Assembly: GCF_000023885.1 (NCBI RefSeq)
Contig: NC_013165.1
Coordinates: 310,001-374,000 of the forward strand
Reading direction: 5' to 3'
Length of the DNA stretch: 64,000 bases
DNA from: Slackia heliotrinireducens DSM 20476
Lineage (GTDB): Bacteria; Actinomycetota; Coriobacteriia; Coriobacteriales; Eggerthellaceae
The first letter of the stretch is position 1, and each line of letters starts with the position of its first letter. The position numbers and the translations under genes were made by a program. The notes beneath the pieces were generated by a model. That model was not told the DNA's origin. It saw only the letters and a list, made by a program, of their open reading frames with translations, and did no database searches. Positions 59,867 to 64,000 of the stretch are shown here, piece by piece.

Positions 59867-61925
59867 TCTCCGATTCGGGTCGAATCTCAAAGTAGAGATC
59901 GTCTCCATTGAGGCCAATCCTTTCGAACACAGCCTCTAGAACACGCATTTTGGACGCTGTCGATGTTGCAAGGTAGACGTATAGATCTTGTCCGATGTTA
60001 GTCCATCCAGCTTTTGGCTCCCCCATTTCGGAGATAAAGGTGCCAGGGAACTCGTCTAGTCTTGCTATATGGTGCATGCCTGCGGGATCGAGTTCGCAAA
60101 TCTGGCGAAGCACGCCCTCAGCAGCGTCTTTCCAGGTTGTGACGTAATGCCTTGAATCCATGAATGTATACGAAGCTATTCTCGTGCCAGTGAAATCAAA
60201 GTCATCATCGAGTGCGTGTTGTGATCCGGATACTTCTTTTGCAACGAAATTGGTGGTGGGGAATGGCCATAGATTTAAGAACTTTTCTGCCATCAGGTCA
60301 TTGCGCAACTCAAGTTCAGTAAGCGTCCATTGCTTTTGTTGTGCAATCCATTTATTGAGAGGAAGTGGCGAGTCGATAAACCCGTCTTTCATTGTGAGCT
60401 TTTCGCTAAAGGGCCTGTTGCTATACTTGCCGTTGTAGGCGGTCAGGGTAAGGTTGGCTATGCGGTTTTTCCAGGTCTCGTGAATGCGGTCATGATCGGG
60501 GCCCAGATCTTTTTTCCAGACTTCGGTCAGTGTTTGCGGCATTACATGCTCCACCGACAACCCGTGTTCCTTAGCTAGCATCATTTCAGGAACATTAACT
60601 ATCTCGTACGAATCTTCGTTTTCAAGACGGTTGAAATAGTAGACTTTATTCTTTGGTCGCATGTTGTAGAAGTCACGAGTGCGTACCTTTTCTTCAAACT
60701 CTTCGTCTGCGGGAAACCTGCCGGTGCTGCTTTTCTTCTCGAGGACGTATATGACGGCATCCACATAATCTGCATCGTCGTCAATCAATCGATCTGCATC
60801 GTTGTTCAATGTGGCGAATATTTTATTGAGGGCATTTGTTGGAACTTCGCATACGAGTCGTCTGAACAGATAGCTTTCGATGGCCGCAAGCACCCTGCGC
60901 ATGTCATCTTCGCCGATGTTTCCGTCATTATGCCTTTCAAGTACAGCGAAGAGGAACGGGTTCACAACTGTCATCTCTAGCAGAGCAAGGCGTTTTAATA
61001 TCGCATCCACAGAACTTATGCCAGTAGTAGCTTCCATTATTTGGGCATAGAAACGAGCGTGTTTTAACATGTCTTCAAGAAGAGGCTCGGTTTCTATTTC
61101 AAAGGTTGTTACGTAGGATTTAAAAGTACGGTATACGCCATTGATGTTCGGCCATTTGCTCTGTTTAAAGGTCAAATACTGACGAATAAACTCACTGACC
61201 TGATAGGAAGTCTGTTCTTCGATTCGATTCCAGTACTGCTCATACATCCTCTCTTGAAGTTTCTGTTCTAGGCCCATCAAAATGTAATTGCGTATCTTGT
61301 CGGCTTCGCTGAGATCGAGACCGGTTGAATTCAGGCTTTCAAAGATCAGCTGCGGATCGTCGCCTGATTTGAGGGTAATATCAATGACGACCAGCTTCTT
61401 TACTGCTTCGAATAGGTCTTTTGCGGAGACATTTGCATTCTGGATGGCTTCGTAGAAGTACAAGTAGTTCTGGGTTACATTCGATTCCTTAATCGGATCG
61501 GCTGCATGGTCAAATAGGCTGTTGAAGGCTTTCATGTCGTTTTTTACCGGTTTGAGTTTGATTTTGCGTTCTTCCGGTTGCCACTTGTCAATGAGGTAAT
61601 CCTCTTTGATTTTGTCTCCAAGTTGAGTGGACTCGCAGGGAATCTTTTTCTCATAGATGAGATTCATAAGAGCAAGCAAAAGGAGCGAAACGGTAGTAAG
61701 TCTCTGTTGCCCATCAATGATGATGTAATCGTCGCCTTCGGTTGATGAGACGATGCTGCCGAAGAAATGTGAAGGGCGGTTCTCCTTAACAACGTCCAGC
61801 AAGTCGTTCAATAGCTGCTGGCAATTGTCCCTTTTCCAGTCGTAATTGCGCTGGTAGACAGGAATAACGAATCGTTTATCGGATCCTTCCATAAATTTTA
61901 AAAGCGGTTTTGAATAGCCTTCCAT
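59853..61925 (-). CDS. DUF262/DUF1524 protein, GmrSD-like type IV restriction nuclease (II)
   Basis: A 690-residue protein. The DUF262 domain shows RFVIPVYQRNYDWKRDNCQQ (residues 18-37) and IIDGQQRLTT near 69-78. The DUF1524 HNH nuclease motif LSVEHVMPQTLTEVWKKDLG lies near 452, with the downstream NRIANLTLTAYNGKYSNRPF. A C-terminal DUF5655-like domain ends the protein (GWTNIGQDLYVYLATSTASK). Start ATG (MEGYSKPLLK) follows GGGAGACGAT; the open frame upstream has no ribosome site. It belongs to the same broad class as the 35797 gene but is a different subfamily. Confidence 0.87.
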   Translation of the reverse strand: MEGYSKPLLKFMEGSDKRFVIPVYQRNYDWKRDNCQQLLNDLLDVVKENRPSHFFGSIVSSTEGDDYIIIDGQQRLTTVSLLLLALMNLIYEKKIPCESTQLGDKIKEDYLIDKWQPEERKIKLKPVKNDMKAFNSLFDHAADPIKESNVTQNYLYFYEAIQNANVSAKDLFEAVKKLVVIDITLKSGDDPQLIFESLNSTGLDLSEADKIRNYILMGLEQKLQERMYEQYWNRIEEQTSYQVSEFIRQYLTFKQSKWPNINGVYRTFKSYVTTFEIETEPLLEDMLKHARFYAQIMEATTGISSVDAILKRLALLEMTVVNPFLFAVLERHNDGNIGEDDMRRVLAAIESYLFRRLVCEVPTNALNKIFATLNNDADRLIDDDADYVDAVIYVLEKKSSTGRFPADEEFEEKVRTRDFYNMRPKNKVYYFNRLENEDSYEIVNVPEMMLAKEHGLSVEHVMPQTLTEVWKKDLGPDHDRIHETWKNRIANLTLTAYNGKYSNRPFSEKLTMKDGFIDSPLPLNKWIAQQKQWTLTELELRNDLMAEKFLNLWPFPTTNFVAKEVSGSQHALDDDFDFTGTRIASYTFMDSRHYVTTWKDAAEGVLRQICELDPAGMHHIARLDEFPGTFISEMGEPKAGWTNIGQDLYVYLATSTASKMRVLEAVFERIGLNGDDLYFEIRPESENEQE

Positions 61926-62455
61926 ATCGTCTCCCGTCCGTTTCTGCTCTGTGTCTGGGCTTGTTTTAGGACATAAGCAGAGTTCTTCTTTTGAGCACAA
62001 TCCAGTATAAATAACTCTGTAGCAAATACATTGCAAATCTCATAGCTGATTAAGTGTTAGCTACGAGATGTTGCTGCTTCGTGGGTGGACAGTTTGCTGA
62101 AATTGACACCAAGCCTTTTCCAACGGTGGTTGGGCTGCAATTGCTCTTCAGATTCCTAGAAGTGTTGCGGATGTTTCTTGCCGAACGTGCTGTCACATCT
62201 TTGCAGCATACAGACGACAGCTCTATGGGAAACGGGGACTTCTGCCGTTTGCTAATGTTCGCAGTTTAAGGAATGTGGCTCGATGAGTGCATATGCATGC
62301 GCCAAGAAACTCAATAGGGTTTGGTTCCTCCTGGTTTTTGCAAGGTATTCAGTTGCTCTTATGATTCGTTGTTTACCGACAGGCTTCTCGTAGGTGGTAC
62401 CATCGTCTCCACTCCTATAGCGAAGAAATAATCGGAAAGAATCACGGGAATCGGA
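61926..62455. other. Intergenic region between divergent GmrSD-like and methyltransferase genes
   Basis: 530 bases that must hold two promoters. An AT-rich patch at 61990-62060 probably serves the leftward gene. Short frames here are not convincing. Confidence 0.5.
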
Positions 62456-63064
62456 ATGGGTATGGACAGCGCAAACATGGATAGTTCGACTATCAACTAT
62501 TACGAGGAGAACGCCGGGTCGTTCGTGGCGGAGACCGTCGGCGCGTCGATGTCCGACGCCCTTGGCAGATTTGCGGCGCTGCTTCCCGAAGGGGGCAAGA
62601 TCCTCGATTGGGGCTGCGGCTCGGGAAGGGATAGCAAGGCATTGGCCGACATGGGCTTCGATGTGGTTGCCACAGATGCGTCGGAGGCAATGTGTGAATC
62701 GGCGAGGGCTGTCGCGGGCGTCGAGGTGCGATGTGAGGACTTCATGGGCCTCATTGAACGCGAAGCATTCAATGGAATTTGGGCGTGCGCCAGCCTCATT
62801 CATTTGAAACGTAGCCAGCTGCCAGAGGCCTTTGCCCGAGCCAATGTGGCCCTCAAGCAAGGGGGCGTTCTGTACGCCAGCTTCAAGCTCGGCGACTTCG
62901 AGGGATACCGCAGTGGCCGATGGTTCACGGACCTCCAGTCTGGTGATTTGTCTGTACTGCTAACAGGGGACTGGGAGCTGTTAGATTGCTGGGAAAGCGC
63001 CGACGTGCGAGAGGGAAGGGGAGACGAGAAATGGCTGAACTTCTTGGCTCGCAAGGCATGCTGA
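62456..63064 (+). CDS. Class I SAM-dependent methyltransferase
   Basis: A methyltransferase of up to 202 residues. Motif I ILDWGCGSGRDSKALADMGF lies near residue 48, followed by VVATDASEAMCESA (motif II) and the late FARANVALKQGGVLYASFKL. The type is that of small-molecule or tRNA/protein methyltransferases; there is no NPPY or PC motif for DNA. Three ATGs (62456, 62462, 62477) compete and none has a strong ribosome site. The 3' end overlaps the HNH gene by 34 bases, so the two form a unit. The substrate is unknown. Confidence 0.8.
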   Translation: MGMDSANMDSSTINYYEENAGSFVAETVGASMSDALGRFAALLPEGGKILDWGCGSGRDSKALADMGFDVVATDASEAMCESARAVAGVEVRCEDFMGLIEREAFNGIWACASLIHLKRSQLPEAFARANVALKQGGVLYASFKLGDFEGYRSGRWFTDLQSGDLSVLLTGDWELLDCWESADVREGRGDEKWLNFLARKAC

Positions 63065-64000
63065 CCTGCACGGGCGACGCATTCAAGAGCACCCGCCTGG
63101 AGAGGATGCTCGCCCCGAGAGGCCTGACGAACAGCTACAAGCTGCTGTGGCTGAGGGGCGTGTTCGAAGAGGTCGTGGACGGGAACGCCGACATGTCTTT
63201 CGCTCGCATCGTAGCGCGCATGGTCGCCGCCTCGTGGTATCCGATCGTCTACTACAGGCTCAGCTTCGGACTCCAGGACAAGATGGGCGAGTGCGTCGAC
63301 GCGGTAAGGGACGCCCACGGGCTGTCCGGCGACGCCAAATCCTCCGAAATAATAGCCGCCGTTGAAGGGAGCGAGAACCCCGAGGTCCGCCGCTGCATCA
63401 AGGAGCGCTGCAAATACGTCCCGCACCTGCTGATCCGTCTATTCTACGAGGATAGCATGCGGGACGAACAGGAGAGGGTCGGCAAAAGGCTCGGCGACAT
63501 TGCGATACGCAACGCCATAGTCGCCGCCAACCGCAGCGATTCCGCCGGCGCCCCCTATGTGTTCAACGAGGCCTTCGACGGGCTGACGGTGGATCCGAAA
63601 TGGGCGGCGTACTTTCGTGACAACCAGCAAATTGTGCGCGGATGGCTGGACATGAAGCTCGTGCGGTACCTTCAGGATCGAAACCCCAGCATGCCGGCGA
63701 TTCCCCTGAAGATATACCCGCCGCAAACACGCAATCTGGGCGCGGCCACGCGGTACTGGAAAGAGGCGCTTGCCCTTGCCGGCCTGCGGGAGATATACAC
63801 GGGCGTTCCCTTCACCGAGGATGCTTTGCAGGAGAGGGGCGGGCTCTCCATAGATCACTTCATCCCCTGGAGCTTCGTGCTGCACGACGAGCCGTGGAAC
63901 CTGGTCCCGATGTTCAAGAACGCCAACAGCTCGAAGGGCGATCGGCTTCCCGACCTGGGTGACTTCCTCGTGCCGTTCGCCTCGCAGCAGTTCGACGCGC
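63031..64000 (+). CDS. HNH endonuclease-type protein, 3' end outside window
   Basis: The frame is open to the window edge, 323 codons. The N-terminal part (RGLTNSYKLLWLRGVFEEVV, SWYPIVYYRLSFGLQDKMGE) and middle (WLDMKLVRYLQDRNPSMPAI) are helical; the HNH motif SIDHFIPWSFVLHDEPWNLV followed by PMFKNANSSKGDRLP lies near residues 272-306. I know similar proteins as HNH endonucleases of defence loci. Start ATG (MAELLGSQGM) follows AGGGGAGACGAGAA and overlaps the methyltransferase gene; ATG at 63058 is an alternative. Confidence 0.8.
   Translation, partial: MAELLGSQGMLTCTGDAFKSTRLERMLAPRGLTNSYKLLWLRGVFEEVVDGNADMSFARIVARMVAASWYPIVYYRLSFGLQDKMGECVDAVRDAHGLSGDAKSSEIIAAVEGSENPEVRRCIKERCKYVPHLLIRLFYEDSMRDEQERVGKRLGDIAIRNAIVAANRSDSAGAPYVFNEAFDGLTVDPKWAAYFRDNQQIVRGWLDMKLVRYLQDRNPSMPAIPLKIYPPQTRNLGAATRYWKEALALAGLREIYTGVPFTEDALQERGGLSIDHFIPWSFVLHDEPWNLVPMFKNANSSKGDRLPDLGDFLVPFASQQFDA

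Overview
The window is GC-rich (except for AT-richer patches around 28-33 kb and 35-38 kb) and reads like a chromosome segment of a gut Coriobacteriia member, probably Eggerthellaceae. That placement is inference. It rests on ATP-type PEP carboxykinase, a small 2[4Fe-4S] ferredoxin, an acyl-CoA dehydrogenase/ETF module next to a membrane-anchored LuxR regulator (an architecture expanded in Eggerthella relatives), and codon usage. No rRNA or tRNA gene was found.

Left part (1-17.2 kb), metabolic core. It opens inside an IS256-family element whose end abuts the terminator of pckA. Then come pckA, a CmpB-like membrane protein, an AGCS amino acid:cation symporter, a three-gene CbbX-like AAA+ operon, a 57-residue ferredoxin, a 3-hydroxyacyl-CoA dehydrogenase, a membrane LuxR regulator, and divergently from it acyl-CoA dehydrogenase, etfB and etfA, followed by an acetoacetate-decarboxylase-like protein and a small membrane protein. 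Intergenic spaces hold several inverted-repeat (MITE-like) elements and four copies of a 20-bp semi-palindrome.

Middle part (17.3-35.8 kb), accessory patchwork. It contains an AbiE-type toxin-antitoxin pair with a palindrome at its start codon, a LnuA-like nucleotidyltransferase, two AAA ATPases, a DUF3990/XRE pair with a shortened DUF3990 gene, a DUF6998-like protein, and remnants of a BspA-like surface protein and of a phage scaffold gene. A second IS256 copy (26570-28048) is inserted, with an 8-bp target duplication, into one long gene made of about 57 G-Y/F-D-x-x pentads, a TPR-like segment and two DUF6273 domains. Removing the IS and one duplication restores an exact 857-codon frame.

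Right part (35.8-64 kb), defence island. It holds a DUF262/HNH (GmrSD-like) nuclease and then a leftward run: small RHH-like gene, brxA, brxB, brxC, pglZ, two tandem pglX genes with near-identical ends but different middles, a DUF4160 gene, brxL, a CD-NTase and a SLATT 2TM effector. A complete BREX system is thus continuous, with stop codons inside the next Shine-Dalgarno, with a minimal type I CBASS. Beyond it lie an unrecognised two-gene unit (TerB-like plus a 448-residue protein), a second GmrSD-like nuclease with an overlapping 115-residue gene, and an overlapping methyltransferase/HNH pair cut by the window end.

Strongest leads: the BREX-CBASS fusion operon, the paired pglX genes, the IS-split pentad/DUF6273 gene, the TerB/448-aa module, and the ATGTGAGCTATAGGGCACAT repeat family.
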